Shown piece after piece: positions 9,092-19,477 of a stretch of DNA of 64,000 bases (position 1 is the stretch's first letter; each line of letters begins with the position of its first letter). The stretch is from Chaetoceros tenuissimus (taxonomy: Eukaryota; Bacillariophyta; Thalassiosirophyceae; Chaetocerotales; Chaetocerotaceae). Below the pieces are notes generated by a model. The model was not told where the DNA came from and searched no databases. It saw only the letters and a list, made by a program, of their open reading frames with translations. Where the stretch lies: contig BLLK01000057.1 in assembly GCA_021927905.1 (NCBI GenBank), positions 434,001-498,000 on the forward strand. The letters are read 5' to 3'. The position numbers and the translations under genes are program-made.

Positions 9092-11205
9092 ATGAATCCC
9101 TACAGCAGCCATACTCATACCCCAGTAGACACTCTTCAACAAAAGATTCATTCCATACAATTATCAAATAAACGAAAACGAGTCTTAACTCTCTCATTAT
9201 CGCTGCTGGCTCTCTTTCTCTATCAAGACAATATCAATAGAAATTCATTTCAAAACAAATTACTGAATAGATATCATCACAAGAGAGAGTCTTTCAATAG
9301 TAATGACCGTATAAGAACTCTTCGAGAAGCCAATGATCCATGTGCCAAGTCACCATTCATTACTCCACAAATGGCTGCAAATATTCCTAAACAGACATTA
9401 CCTGAACACTCTGATAATTATATTCCAAGTCATGTACAACTGTGTCAAGAATTACTGCAGAGAAACTCGATATCACAAGCTTATTTTGATTCTCAAAATG
9501 ATGCAGAGCCAGATCCTACCAATCGGAAAATGAACATGCCGCCAGTCTTTACCAAACTACATGTCGAAGAAAATTCACTCTTGTGTCAAGATATGGCAAG
9601 ACCACATACGGCACTCATGGAAATGACAGCTAGTAGTATCGTCGCATACGTTGGAGCAAGATTTGGTTTGAGTTACAAACACAATTGTAAAACAAGCATG
9701 ATTCCATCTATACAAGAGTATGATACCACCACCATTCAACAAATATATCCTTTTGCGACATCACCGATTGATGAACGACACTTGGCATTGGGACAAGTGT
9801 TACAACAGTGTCAAGTTTGTATTCAAGCACATCAATCTGGAAGAAATAAATATGATACAAGGCAGACACCACATCATTGTCTTTCCTTTCCATATGTGGA
9901 AAATGTACATACTGATACTATACGTTTAGAGAAATTTGATGAAGATGATCCATACAATATGCCACAAGTATTGTTTGAAAAGGATGTAGTTGATCAGAAT
10001 GGCAATTTGGTAAGGACGGGACTTGGGAGTGTGTTACCACTTGTCAAGGATCGAATGAATCATGCAGCATTGGATTGGGCAAATAAAGCCAAGATTCCTT
10101 CGCATGATCCCAAAGCGGGTGCAGTGATTTATATGGATGCGGAAACTAGTACCACTGTGCCGTTTTGGGTTTTGAATATGGTTTTGGGGAATCATGTCAG
10201 TCATGTTTCGATATTGTCTTTGCCAGATTGTGCCTATGGAGAAAGAATCATGGGAAATGGAATGGCAAGAGGAGATGAAAAAGGTGTGACTTGTATGCAG
10301 TATGGTTTAGGTGAGTATGAATTGTGTTTTATGATTTAGTGGATCTATCTTTTCAAAGAGGCTAACACTATCTTCTTACATTTGACTTTTCTACAGAAAT
10401 GAAGCAATACCTTACCAATCACTTTACGGAAATGGGAGTCGAGGTATCTTTCAATCTTGTTTCCTCTACGGCTGCTGCATATTCGAGAATGATTCTTGCG
10501 CATACACTCATTTGTCTGCCTGGATCTACCACTTGCTTATTACCGGCTCTTGCAAAGTCATCAGATCGTAATACTGTCATTCTTGAGACTCCACATCAAC
10601 TTGCTGGAACTGCACATTGGTTCACTTATTTGGGAAAAGCTGCAAAGAACATCAAAGTGATTGCTTTGACTCCACAACAATTGCAAATGGATCAAGAAGA
10701 AGCGCAGATTCAGCAACAATATGCTGGATTTGAAGTGAGTGAGGTTATGGGGAAAGGATCGGCTCCAGTTCATGTTCTTGGAAAGGAACACGAATTGTTG
10801 CATCAATACGAACAAATGAAACAACATCCACAGCAACCTCCACCGCAGCAGCAACCGCCAACACCACAATTTGGAAATGGAGGAGGTTATCCTATGCAAC
10901 AGCCATATCCTGGACAACAGCAAATGCAGTATCACAAAATGAATCCTCAACAAGTACCAGCTTCTTCGTCTCAATATGAAATACTGGATGAGGAAACGCC
11001 AAAGGAGAAAAAAGCAAAGAAGAAAGAAACGCCAGTCGAGGTTGAAGAACCTCAAGAGGTAGTGGAACAAGTCGTGGTAGAGGAGCCAAAGAAGGAACCT
11101 GTGAAAAATGCAAAGCCTCCTCCAGCTGCGCAAATAACATTTGAAGATGAGAAAGATTCATCAGTGCTAGATTTTGACTTTAGTAACCTCTTTGGAGGAA
11201 GATAA
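9092..11205 (+). CDS. Secretory-pathway paralogue lacking the esterase domain, one intron
   Basis: Starts at ATG 9092. Exon 1 runs to 10310 (ends TTA G), an 86-bp intron follows (10311-10396, GTGAGT...TTCTACAG), and exon 2 runs 10397-11205, giving 675 residues. A signal-anchor-like segment lies near residues 30-45. Conserved blocks shared with the minus-strand neighbour are HVQLCQELLQR, CQDMARPHTALMEM, QTPHHCLSFPYV and SSTAAAYSRM...CLLPALAKS. The splice junction falls inside the shared domain and restores its alignment, which supports the intron. The GDS/DHW region is absent. Instead the last 150 residues are Pro/Gln-rich and then Lys/Glu-rich, ending SNLFGGR. It is a paralogue that lost, or never gained, the enzymatic half. 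The function is unknown. Confidence 0.78.
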
Positions 11206-11447
11206 ATTAATTTCTTTTCATAGATTGATTACCTTTGCATGATTCGGATCACCTCTGTTGATTCTAATAGTCTTTCCTTTTCCCTCTGTCTAGACAATTT
11301 ATACTCTGAACTGATTTACTTGCGAAGCTATCAAATAACAGTGAACTTCTTTGTACATCATATCACAATTACATTTTTATTTCTACTATGATAACATTGA
11401 CTTATGAATTATTCTTTACACACATGGTTGAATTATGAATTGAGCAC
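11206..11447. other. Convergent 3' spacer
   Basis: This is 242 bp between the tails of two convergent genes. It is AT-rich and presumably holds both polyadenylation signals. No other feature is visible. Confidence 0.4.
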
Positions 11448-13322
11448 TTATGCATTAACGTCGGTGATTGTCCAACGAGTTCTTCCATCTTGGTCATCTC
11501 TTGGATCCAAGTCAATATTTCTATCACTATTGACACTCAAGAATACATCACCTGCGGAAGTACCTCCAGAGATCTTGATGTAATATTCGTCCTTGGAATC
11601 AGGAACCTTCTGCAAGTACCACTTCTCTCTTCCACTAAGTCCATCCGAAGAATGCATCTCAACATGTCCATGATAGTTTGATGCTAAATGATCAATGTTG
11701 TCTCCGATCGATCCTTGCGTTGGACGGATAGTGATTAATGCTTCACCAAGGTCTTGTCCATTGTTATCAGTCTTGGTGAAGTACCATTTAGCCCGAGGTA
11801 GATAAGCGTCACTTGCTTGAGCAAGTCTGACGTCTCCTCTAGATGTGACGTATAGGATTCCATTGTTGTACGCACTATTGCTGAGGTTAGATGCAGATGA
11901 AGTGATGAGGTAATGTTCGGATCCATCAGTAGCAAACGGAACTGGAGGGAAAACTTCTTCTCTTCCGCGAAGTTCCATCATTTGCTCTCTTCCTACTTCA
12001 CATCTATCGTTACCGACAAGAGTTCTCTTAACCATTTGCCTTTCTTCAAGAGAAGCACGACCTTCACGGTAAAGACGTTCATAGAAGGATTCAAGATCGT
12101 TGTTTCTTCCAGCGCCTCTACATGCATTGAAGTCGATCTCAGATCTATCAAGGGAAGCAGTGAAGGTGCCAAACTGCTCAGTACCAGCATCTGCATCCCA
12201 CTCAAACTTCCAGATTTCAAGAGCTTCAATCTCAGTACAGTCGGAGCGAGTGACAACTGGCATCTTTTCTAGGCAACCGCACATTGGAGCTCCAGGAACA
12301 TTACGAACATAACCACGCTGGTACATGTGATCGTACATTGACACATAGAACAGGTTGTTTGCAGCATATCTGTAATCAGGCTCTGTGAGGTCTTGTCCCC
12401 AAGCAAATCCGTGGCAATGGGTAGACCCCTCTGAATTACCAGGATAGAAGGAGAATCCATCATCCGTAAAGATGGAAGAAGTTCCAGATCTTTCCATATC
12501 TACTCCACAAATTTCAGTATTGTCTGCTGGATCAGCATTGAGACATCTTGAATCATATGGAGTTGCGCAGTTACCATTGTTATCATTTGCTTGACGGTCT
12601 GATACCCAGCAGCACATGGCAGCACGAAGTTCGCACTGTTCAAAGTTGTCGACTTCAGGCCATTGAAAGGAAAGTCGCTCTGCAACAGTCTCATAGAGAT
12701 CGCCTACACGTTCAGCATCTCTCTTGAGTCTATTGGAAGGAACGCCAGGAACGATGGTATCATAGGTGGTCTCGAACTCTTCATTCCAAAAAGTGTTTCC
12801 ATCATAGTATTGCTTGTCGAAGTTTGCCCCTTTGTTTGCAACCTTTTCCCAAGGTACAGACTTGGAAGGTAAGGTCATGGCATCGTCCATAGCCTTTTGA
12901 CACATTTGGTCGACCTTCATACGAGCATAAGGTTCACGGTCTGGATGTGCCTCTCCTGCAATCATTGTAGAAAATGTAAATGTGAGAAGACCTGAAGCAT
13001 AATATAAGAATACATTGCCTAGCATATGAAATAACTTACCAACGAGTAACATTACTTCCTCCTTCCCATCATTAATACAATACTTATTCTCTTGAACCTT
13101 AAGATTCATACGGTTGACAAGAGAATCAAAGTCACATTTTCCTTTAAAGTATACAGTAAAATCTTCGTCTGAGAAGCATGCGTTTTTCTGAATGTCTTGA
13201 GTTTGTAGCTTACGCTCTTGAGCAGCCTGCGCTAGCCTTGCTTCAGCAGAGATACGAGCTGATGATGCAATACCAACAGAGGATAGAGCAAGTGATAGAA
13301 CTAGAGCGTTTCCAAACTTCAT
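11448..13322 (-). CDS. Secreted Cys-rich protein with C-terminal beta-trefoil-like domain, one intron
   Basis: ATG at 13322; exon 1 runs 13322-13040, the intron 13039-12956 (84 bp, GTAAGT...TTGCAG), and exon 2 12955-11448, giving 596 residues. The intron is a multiple of three and open, so an unspliced reading would add 28 hydrophobic residues; its splice sites and foreign composition argue for removal. A signal peptide (MKFGNALVLSLALSSVGIAS) leads. The core has AMCCWVSDRQ, CHGFAWG and GYVRNVPGAPMCGC, all matched by the divergent neighbour at 13645. The last 150 residues hold three W-containing repeats (AKWYFTK, EKWYLQK, TRWTITD) reminiscent of fascin/ricin-type beta-trefoils, suggesting carbohydrate or filament binding. 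The core family is unknown to me. Confidence 0.8.
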   Translation of the reverse strand: MKFGNALVLSLALSSVGIASSARISAEARLAQAAQERKLQTQDIQKNACFSDEDFTVYFKGKCDFDSLVNRMNLKVQENKYCINDGKEEVMLLVGKLFHMLGNVFLYYASGLLTFTFSTMIAGEAHPDREPYARMKVDQMCQKAMDDAMTLPSKSVPWEKVANKGANFDKQYYDGNTFWNEEFETTYDTIVPGVPSNRLKRDAERVGDLYETVAERLSFQWPEVDNFEQCELRAAMCCWVSDRQANDNNGNCATPYDSRCLNADPADNTEICGVDMERSGTSSIFTDDGFSFYPGNSEGSTHCHGFAWGQDLTEPDYRYAANNLFYVSMYDHMYQRGYVRNVPGAPMCGCLEKMPVVTRSDCTEIEALEIWKFEWDADAGTEQFGTFTASLDRSEIDFNACRGAGRNNDLESFYERLYREGRASLEERQMVKRTLVGNDRCEVGREQMMELRGREEVFPPVPFATDGSEHYLITSSASNLSNSAYNNGILYVTSRGDVRLAQASDAYLPRAKWYFTKTDNNGQDLGEALITIRPTQGSIGDNIDHLASNYHGHVEMHSSDGLSGREKWYLQKVPDSKDEYYIKISGGTSAGDVFLSVNSDRNIDLDPRDDQDGRTRWTITDVNA

Positions 13323-13644
13323 TGTTATTTTTGCGTTTTTACGATTTGTGAGAAAATGTTGAAGAGCGAATCTGTGTTCGATGGGATGTTTTGGAAGAAA
13401 GGGTCATAGGAAGGTTTTTTCGCATCGTGAATCAAAACATTAAATATTAAAGAATAATGTTGCCTAAAATGATGTTTTAATCAGAATTCTCCATGTTCAT
13501 TTACATATTTTAATAAACAAGCATTGAGACTCTTCGGGGTCATCCTACGAACGGAGAATGCCTCGTTAAAAGTCACAGTCTGAGAAGGGAGGAAGTTGTG
13601 TGAAATTATCGGATACAGTCTCACTGAGAACATAAATCCTAATC
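13323..13644. promoter_or_regulatory. Divergent promoter between two Cys-rich paralogues
   Basis: This 322-bp spacer carries both start regions of a head-to-head pair and is a candidate bidirectional promoter. No known motif stands out. Confidence 0.45.
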
Positions 13645-15132
13645 ATGAAATTCAATACAGCACTTCCTCTTCTTTCTTTAGCCGTTGCATCTTCTGCATG
13701 TACCTTGGATAACGTCGAATTCACTAGCTGTGATTTGGCCGATGTTCTTATCGCTACAGAATGTGATGTTGCCGGTCTCACTTCTCTTTTGAACGGAGTC
13801 GACGCTGCTTCTTGGGTTTCTACTCAGTGTGCTGCAGCAAGAAGAGAGATTAAGGAAGATATGTTACCTTGGGATAGAGTCACTATGAGAGGCCGCCAAT
13901 TTGACGATACATTCTTTGACGGAGGAAGTATCTTGAATACAGGACCCATTGAAGCAACTGATATGCTTGATGATCTTGAACTTTCCCGTATCAAGGATAT
14001 CAAGGACTTTGTAAATCCAAACGCTGGAATTGGATGGCCAAGCTCATACCACAAGAACTTTGATCTAGAGATGTGCGATTCAGAAGCAGTCATGTGTTGC
14101 TGGAAGGCGACCAGGCTTGGAACTGATCCAAATGCACCTCAAATCTCATCAGGAAATGCAAATATTTGTCACCATGATATTGCAGATTCCCCCAAGTCAG
14201 CTCGTGTAGCTGGAGGCACAACAGTTTTCCTTGGAAGGGCAGAAGGTGAATCTGTGTGCCATGGATTCTTTTGGGATGGTGACTCTGTAAACGGAGACTA
14301 CAAAGGAAATCTCTTGTTTTATGTTGCAATGGAGCATGGTCTCATTAATAATGGCTTTGTACGAAATGTTCCAAGTGCACCAATGTGCGCTTGTATTGAA
14401 CAAATGCCAAAGGTATCCAATGCAGGTTGCTCTGACGTATCTGTCCTAGAAACATTCAAGGTTACTTATGAAAGTCTTACCAGTGAGTACATCATCGAGC
14501 AATCACAAGATCCTCAAGTAACTTTCTCCAACTGTGGAGGTAAAGACCTCAAGACTGCTTACGAAGAAGTAAAACCAACTGAACTTAAAAAGATTACTGG
14601 CGATGACGCAGAGTGTGATAACCATGCTGAAGCAAAGATTAAAGAATTTGGGTTTGCTCGTACAGATGCCACTGAGAACTGGGTACCTATCGCTGGAAGA
14701 GGTCCTTTAGCCTATCCAATTTTATCTAACGAAGAAGTCATTGCACTTATGAACCAGTCCAAAACCAAGATCATAAGAAGAAAGTGTATCGAGTGTGACC
14801 TTTCTCATGCAGACATTTATTACAAACGTTTAAATGTAGGAGACTTACCTTCCAACTTCGATCTTCAAAATACTCTTCTTGATAGATGGGTGCAAGGTGA
14901 ACACAATAGATTCAACATTGACTTTGAGCTCTACAATGACTATGACGCTGCTGTTGCAGGTGACACTTCAAAGAGATGGACCTATTGTAACTTTCATTCT
15001 ACTGTTGGATTCCCACGTGACTGTGGTCCAACTAAATACACTCCGAATCAATGGAACAGATTCTACACTGGAAGTTCTAAGGCTGTAGCTTTCTTTGTCG
15101 ACATGAGTGATGGTCCGATTGAAACTGCATAA
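13645..15132 (+). CDS. Secreted Cys-rich protein, paralogue of the 11448-13322 gene
   Basis: Uninterrupted 495-residue frame from ATG 13645 with a signal peptide (MKFNTALPLLSLAVASSAC). Shared blocks with the neighbour are LPWDRV (LPSKSVPWEKV there), AVMCCWKATR, CHGFFWDGDS, NLLFYVAMEHG, GFVRNVPSAPMCACIEQMP and GCSDVSVLETFKV. Cysteines at these blocks are conserved, pointing to a disulfide-stabilised extracellular fold. The C-terminal 170 residues differ entirely. They carry CIECD, a YYKRLN segment and a tail with two Cys, and lack the trefoil repeats, so the two genes share a core and diverge in the appended domain. No catalytic motif is recognisable. Secretion is well supported; the function is unknown. 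Confidence 0.8.
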   Translation: MKFNTALPLLSLAVASSACTLDNVEFTSCDLADVLIATECDVAGLTSLLNGVDAASWVSTQCAAARREIKEDMLPWDRVTMRGRQFDDTFFDGGSILNTGPIEATDMLDDLELSRIKDIKDFVNPNAGIGWPSSYHKNFDLEMCDSEAVMCCWKATRLGTDPNAPQISSGNANICHHDIADSPKSARVAGGTTVFLGRAEGESVCHGFFWDGDSVNGDYKGNLLFYVAMEHGLINNGFVRNVPSAPMCACIEQMPKVSNAGCSDVSVLETFKVTYESLTSEYIIEQSQDPQVTFSNCGGKDLKTAYEEVKPTELKKITGDDAECDNHAEAKIKEFGFARTDATENWVPIAGRGPLAYPILSNEEVIALMNQSKTKIIRRKCIECDLSHADIYYKRLNVGDLPSNFDLQNTLLDRWVQGEHNRFNIDFELYNDYDAAVAGDTSKRWTYCNFHSTVGFPRDCGPTKYTPNQWNRFYTGSSKAVAFFVDMSDGPIETA

Positions 15133-15601
15133 GCAAATTGATTCGAGTAATCATTTTTCATATTTTATAAATAGTAATTGTTTTCTTTCTTGTTTTTAAA
15201 TATATAATTTAAAAATGTATATGTTAAAAGAGAACTTCCAAGCCACAGTATTAAAGCTCAAACCATGTGAAATCGACCAACAAATTTTTAATTTTCTTCC
15301 TTTTAGAATTGTGGGCTTAACCTATATTGTGACTTTTAGACAAGACTCTAGAAGTCGTCAATTGTTCAGGGAAAAAAGGAAAGTTTGCTTTAATTGCCAT
15401 GAAGCTAATGAAGTAGATATGTATATTACAACTCTGGATTAAAACTCCTTCGTAATCAATGCATTTTTAATATATAATCTTTACTTTTTATCAAATGATA
15501 CCAATTTCTCGGTACAACTATGGTGCATTATTGCATTTCCCCTACAATTCATTTCTTTACAACATTAAAATTTTCCGTTCTCCAACCCAATTCCATCGTA
15601 T
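15133..15601. other. Convergent intergenic region with a doubtful small ORF
   Basis: Between convergent genes. A 75-codon plus-strand frame at 15215-15442 starts with ATG and contains CFNCHEANE, but it has no signal, no partner and no sign of selection, so I do not call it a gene. The rest is AT-rich 3' flank. Confidence 0.4.
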
Positions 15602-17958
15602 CTAATACCAGTAAATACTTCCATACTTGACACTACTAAGAATACTTTCCTTGTGACTCAAGACATCATCCAACTTGGCCTTTCGTGCAGTAGTCATGTA
15701 GTATGCGACAGCTTGCATAACAGCTAAACGTTCCGCATGGATATCTGCTTCAATTACATATCGATCCAATACAACCTGTTTGAATTCCTCAACGTCATAA
15801 TCATCTACTTCATCAAATAAATTGTAAAGCTCGTCAATAGAGTCAATGTCCAACATATCGAGATCAGTCAAGGTATCTTGAAATTCTCCAAGTTCCTCTT
15901 TTCCAGCATCAACCTTTTTCACAGGTACTGGTGGTGGTGGAGTAATTTTGTTCTTCATTTCATTCAATTCCTTTTCAACATTTGCCTCTTCTTCTGGAGT
16001 CGATTCCTCTTCTTTTGCTTCAGTTGTGTCAGAAACATCCGTATTGTGAATTGGAAATGGCGGTGGACCAAAGTTATTCGAAGAAGGTGGTGGAGTCACG
16101 AGTGGGAAATCTTTGGAAGATGCATGCTGTTCTTGAGATGGTGGTGGTGGAGTGACGAGAGGGTTGCTAGGAGGTGCCTCTTGTGTCGAAGAAGAAGGTG
16201 GAGGAGGAGACACGAGTGGAGGTCCAGTGTTGTAAGGATTCTGCTGCATTTGTGGAGGAGGAGGAGGAGCTTGTTGCTGTGGCGGAGGAGGTGGCTGATT
16301 TTGTGAATATTGCTGATATGGATCTTGCATCTGTCCTTGACTCTGCTGTGGCGGAGGAGGAGGTGCAACGGCACCTCTTCTTGCACCTATTGGTGGAGGT
16401 CCAGTATTGACATTCTGTGGAACTTGCGCTTGCCTTGGAGGAGTATTTGGTCTATCGTATCCTTGGAGCTGATCCCTTGTGAAAGGTTTCTCGTAACGAT
16501 TATTCTGTGGCGGTCTTGCTTGACCCCCGAAACCAGGTGGAGGAGATTGTTCCGGTGGCAGCTGTCTTCTATTTCCTCCAGTGTTATCTCGATCCCTAGG
16601 AGGGATGTATTCTTGATTCCTCGCATAAGGTCCTTCATTCGAACTTCTTCTGTTCACCCTGACAGGTTCCTGCTGTTGCCAACCACCTTGACTAATGGCA
16701 CTTCCGACATACTTTCCTCCTCCAACACCATAGGGGTTGGTATATGGCGAATTAGGATCATTGATTTGTCTTTGTCCATCGTTACTATGGTTCTTATAGA
16801 CTCTTCCAAAAGCTTTTCCAGTATCATCATTGTATCTCTGCTGATTGTATGGATCGTATCCACCTCCAGATCTTCGATTGGTGTTGCTATAGTTTCTTCC
16901 TTGAGGTGTATTGTATTGGGATGATCTAGTACTAGTACTTGCCCCAGTAGCTCTGTCTACACGCTGTTGACGTTGCACACGTTCCGCTTGAGCCCGATTA
17001 TCATAGAATCTATCTTCTGGTTCATAATCATAGTATTGATCTTCTTGAAAGAACCCGTCGCCATCGATAGGTCTTGCCCTTACAGCTTCAGGGTATCCTT
17101 TCTGTGAATAGTATGAAAACGTGATGTGAGGTAAGAATGTGGAAAGAAAGTAAAGTAGATACAATATTCAGTACTTACACAAATCATCAATAGACTGGCC
17201 GTATCATGACCTTTAGGATCATATCCCATTTCCCAAACTTCCTTTTTCAATTCTTCCGAACTCAATTTTTCCAAATTTTTTTGTGACTTGGATGATCTGC
17301 CTCTTGGCCCTCTTCTATTATTGGATGGCTGCTGTTTGTAATCTCCCATCCGATCCGTAATTTGTTGTGGACCAGAAGACATGGGTCCCTGTTGTCCATA
17401 TTGACTATTTCTCATATTTGTATATTTCCATTCTTTACTTCTTCTTGTATTATTCTGAGCTCTTCGAGTCGGTACCAATGCACTGCTACTAGGTTCCTCT
17501 TGATAATAAGAATCTTGATCTTGATAATACTCCTCTTCTTCATCAATGACACGTACACCTCTTCCTCCCGATCGTCTTCTTTGATTAAAAGGCTGCATAT
17601 AATTCTGCATGGAAGATTCATACATTGGCATGTCCATCATTTTCCCATAGCCTTGATTATTATTTCCAGTAAATGGCCTGGCTCGTACGGCATTGGGATA
17701 TCCTTTGGCAATCATAATGAGTGCTGCTCTATCATGTGTTTTATCATCGTATCCCATTTGATTGACGTATGTTTTGAGTTCTTGAATGGACATGCTGTTG
17801 AAATCTTTCACCATCCAGAGTGACGTCGATGAAGCAGCTGAAGTCGATGGGTAAGGAGTCTTATTGTTATTGCTTTTGTTGTTATTGGAGATGGCAGAAG
17901 GAGTAAATGCTAAACTGCTGGCAACTGAAGCCAAAAACAAAGACAACCGGAGTCTCAT
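15602..17958 (-). CDS. Presequence-bearing, Pro/Arg/Gln-rich protein with a duplicated motif, one intron
   Basis: ATG at 17958; exon 1 runs 17958-17179, the intron 17178-17102 (77 bp, GTAAGT...TTCACAG), and exon 2 17101-15602, giving 759 residues. The N-terminus (LSLFLASVASSLAFTPS) is a signal peptide with Phe at the predicted cleavage point, the diatom plastid-import pattern. A motif of about 40 residues occurs twice: SIQELKTYVNQMGYDDKTHD...KGYPNAVRARP and SSEELKKEVWEMGYDPKGHD...KGYPEAVRARP. The intron splits the second copy between MIC and KGYP, and splicing restores it. Between and after the copies lie Arg/Gly/Tyr/Gln-rich and then long Pro-rich stretches, followed by an acidic C-terminal helical region. 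The repeated motif looks like a small helical nucleic-acid or protein-binding unit (SAP-like in feel), which is inference. Confidence 0.78.
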
Positions 17959-18290
17959 CTTTATATATTTTATATAATATTATGTATTGGAGAGATGATG
18001 GAAGTACAGTTATGCACTTCTTTGAATTCAATTGAAGTGAATATCTATGAAGATCTATTGCTTTTGTGTAGTGTTTGCACAAGACGAAGAATTTTGAATT
18101 CAGCTACGTAATTGACAGGTGTCAATGCAGATTTAAAAAGATGGGATTAAAAGTCTTAGAAAATGAATGGCTGCAAGAGAACGACATTGGATATTGAACG
18201 AAAATTACACAAGTGTTTTTGACTGATGAAGTATTGAATGTGATCTGCTTCTGATCTTTTCATTCATTTATAGTTTCTAGTAAATTCCTA
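17959..18290. promoter_or_regulatory. Divergent promoter region
   Basis: 332 bp between divergent start codons. TATA-like AT runs lie close to the minus-strand gene (17963-17985). Nothing else was recognised. Confidence 0.4.
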
Positions 18291-19334
18291 ATGTCAAGTG
18301 CAGATGAAAATGATGAGTCTGATATGAAGATGTCAGCTCTTCCTGGCCAAGAAGAAGATTCAGATGATCATACGACGAGGAGCATCAATAGTACTACTGC
18401 TGCTAATAATAATATTCATCCTCCAGCTGCTCCTGCTGCATCGATACCAGCACAGCCTCAGCATCAACTGCCAATCAATCTCGATTTAAATACACTGAAA
18501 GAAGCAGACATGACAGATCCCCAAAAGCAAAATTTAATATATACAGTTCGTAACATGTTATTGCAACAGGCAAACTTGTGTCATCGACAAGCTGATACTC
18601 TTGAACAATACAGTCAAAATATTTCTCAAAATCGTGACTTCCATCAAGGAAATAACAATAGAGACAATAATATTTCACATAAACAATTGGAAGAACAAAT
18701 TACAAGGAAATTGGAGCGAGAAGCTGTTTTGAAATTGGCGAAAAAGAGTTATGAAGGAATGAAGGAGTTGCAAAAGACCATGAAGGTATTTATAGATTAT
18801 CAACAACGACAAAGTCGTAAGGTAGCAGATTCATCTCATGACAGTGGTCGTATTCAACAAGATTCCGACAGTGATAGTGATGATAGTCAAGAAGATACTG
18901 GAACAAATTATATTTTTGGTCAAGAGGAAGAGAATGAATTGATATTGGCTACTAGAAATCAGAAAACTCGAACAAAATCTGTAGATGAATTCAATACAAA
19001 TGGAGAAGAGGGAACTAATTATTTACAAGAGTTTGCAAATTCACAACTGAGTCAACCATCATCGACCAGAGTGACAACACCTATGAAACGAGAAAGGGAT
19101 GAAGAGTCTTCCTCCTCAGAGGAGGAAGAAGAGAAAGATACTTCCAATCAGAATGAGAAGGAGCAAAGTCTCACATTTGAAGATAGTGATGACGACGACG
19201 ATGATGGACCAGGGTATTTAGATCGATTCGCTCAAAATATAAACAAACCTCCAATACAACGAGAAAGGGATGATGACTCTTCCAGTGATGATGACAGCTC
19301 TGCTAGAAAACGAAAACGGATAAAAATGGAGTAA
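18291..19334 (+). CDS. Acidic Ser/Asp/Glu-rich nuclear-type protein
   Basis: A 347-residue frame from ATG 18291 with no intron. The middle (about residues 75-180) is helical and Gln/Asn-rich. Around it are acidic Ser clusters, and a short pattern recurs three times: GTNYIFGQEE, GTNYLQEFANSQ and GPGYLDRFAQN, the latter two followed by MKRERDEESSS and IQRERDDDSSS. The C-terminus ends in a basic cluster (ARKRKRIKME) that reads as a nuclear localisation signal. This composition is typical of chromatin or RNA-processing adaptor proteins, but I recognise no family. The gene is convergent with the GPCR-like gene. Confidence 0.68.
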   Translation: MSSADENDESDMKMSALPGQEEDSDDHTTRSINSTTAANNNIHPPAAPAASIPAQPQHQLPINLDLNTLKEADMTDPQKQNLIYTVRNMLLQQANLCHRQADTLEQYSQNISQNRDFHQGNNNRDNNISHKQLEEQITRKLEREAVLKLAKKSYEGMKELQKTMKVFIDYQQRQSRKVADSSHDSGRIQQDSDSDSDDSQEDTGTNYIFGQEEENELILATRNQKTRTKSVDEFNTNGEEGTNYLQEFANSQLSQPSSTRVTTPMKRERDEESSSSEEEEEKDTSNQNEKEQSLTFEDSDDDDDDGPGYLDRFAQNINKPPIQRERDDDSSSDDDSSARKRKRIKME

Positions 19335-19477
19335 ACGAATATAGCGTCATGTTCTTGCCTAGAGTAGAAATAAGTTTATACAAGATTATTCTTATAAAGT
19401 TTATAAATATACACATGTAGTTCCCTTCAGTATTAGAAACATGGTAAATTATCATACTATGTCTGAACAAAAATTTA

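Noticed and set aside
12956-13039. Reading the in-frame hydrophobic stretch as a transmembrane helix
   Set aside because: It has perfect GTAAGT and TTGCAG borders and an 84-bp length typical of introns here, and interrupts a soluble secreted protein.
15215-15442. 75-codon hypothetical gene
   Set aside because: It lies between convergent genes, has no recognisable domain or codon bias, and falls in AT-rich 3' flank.
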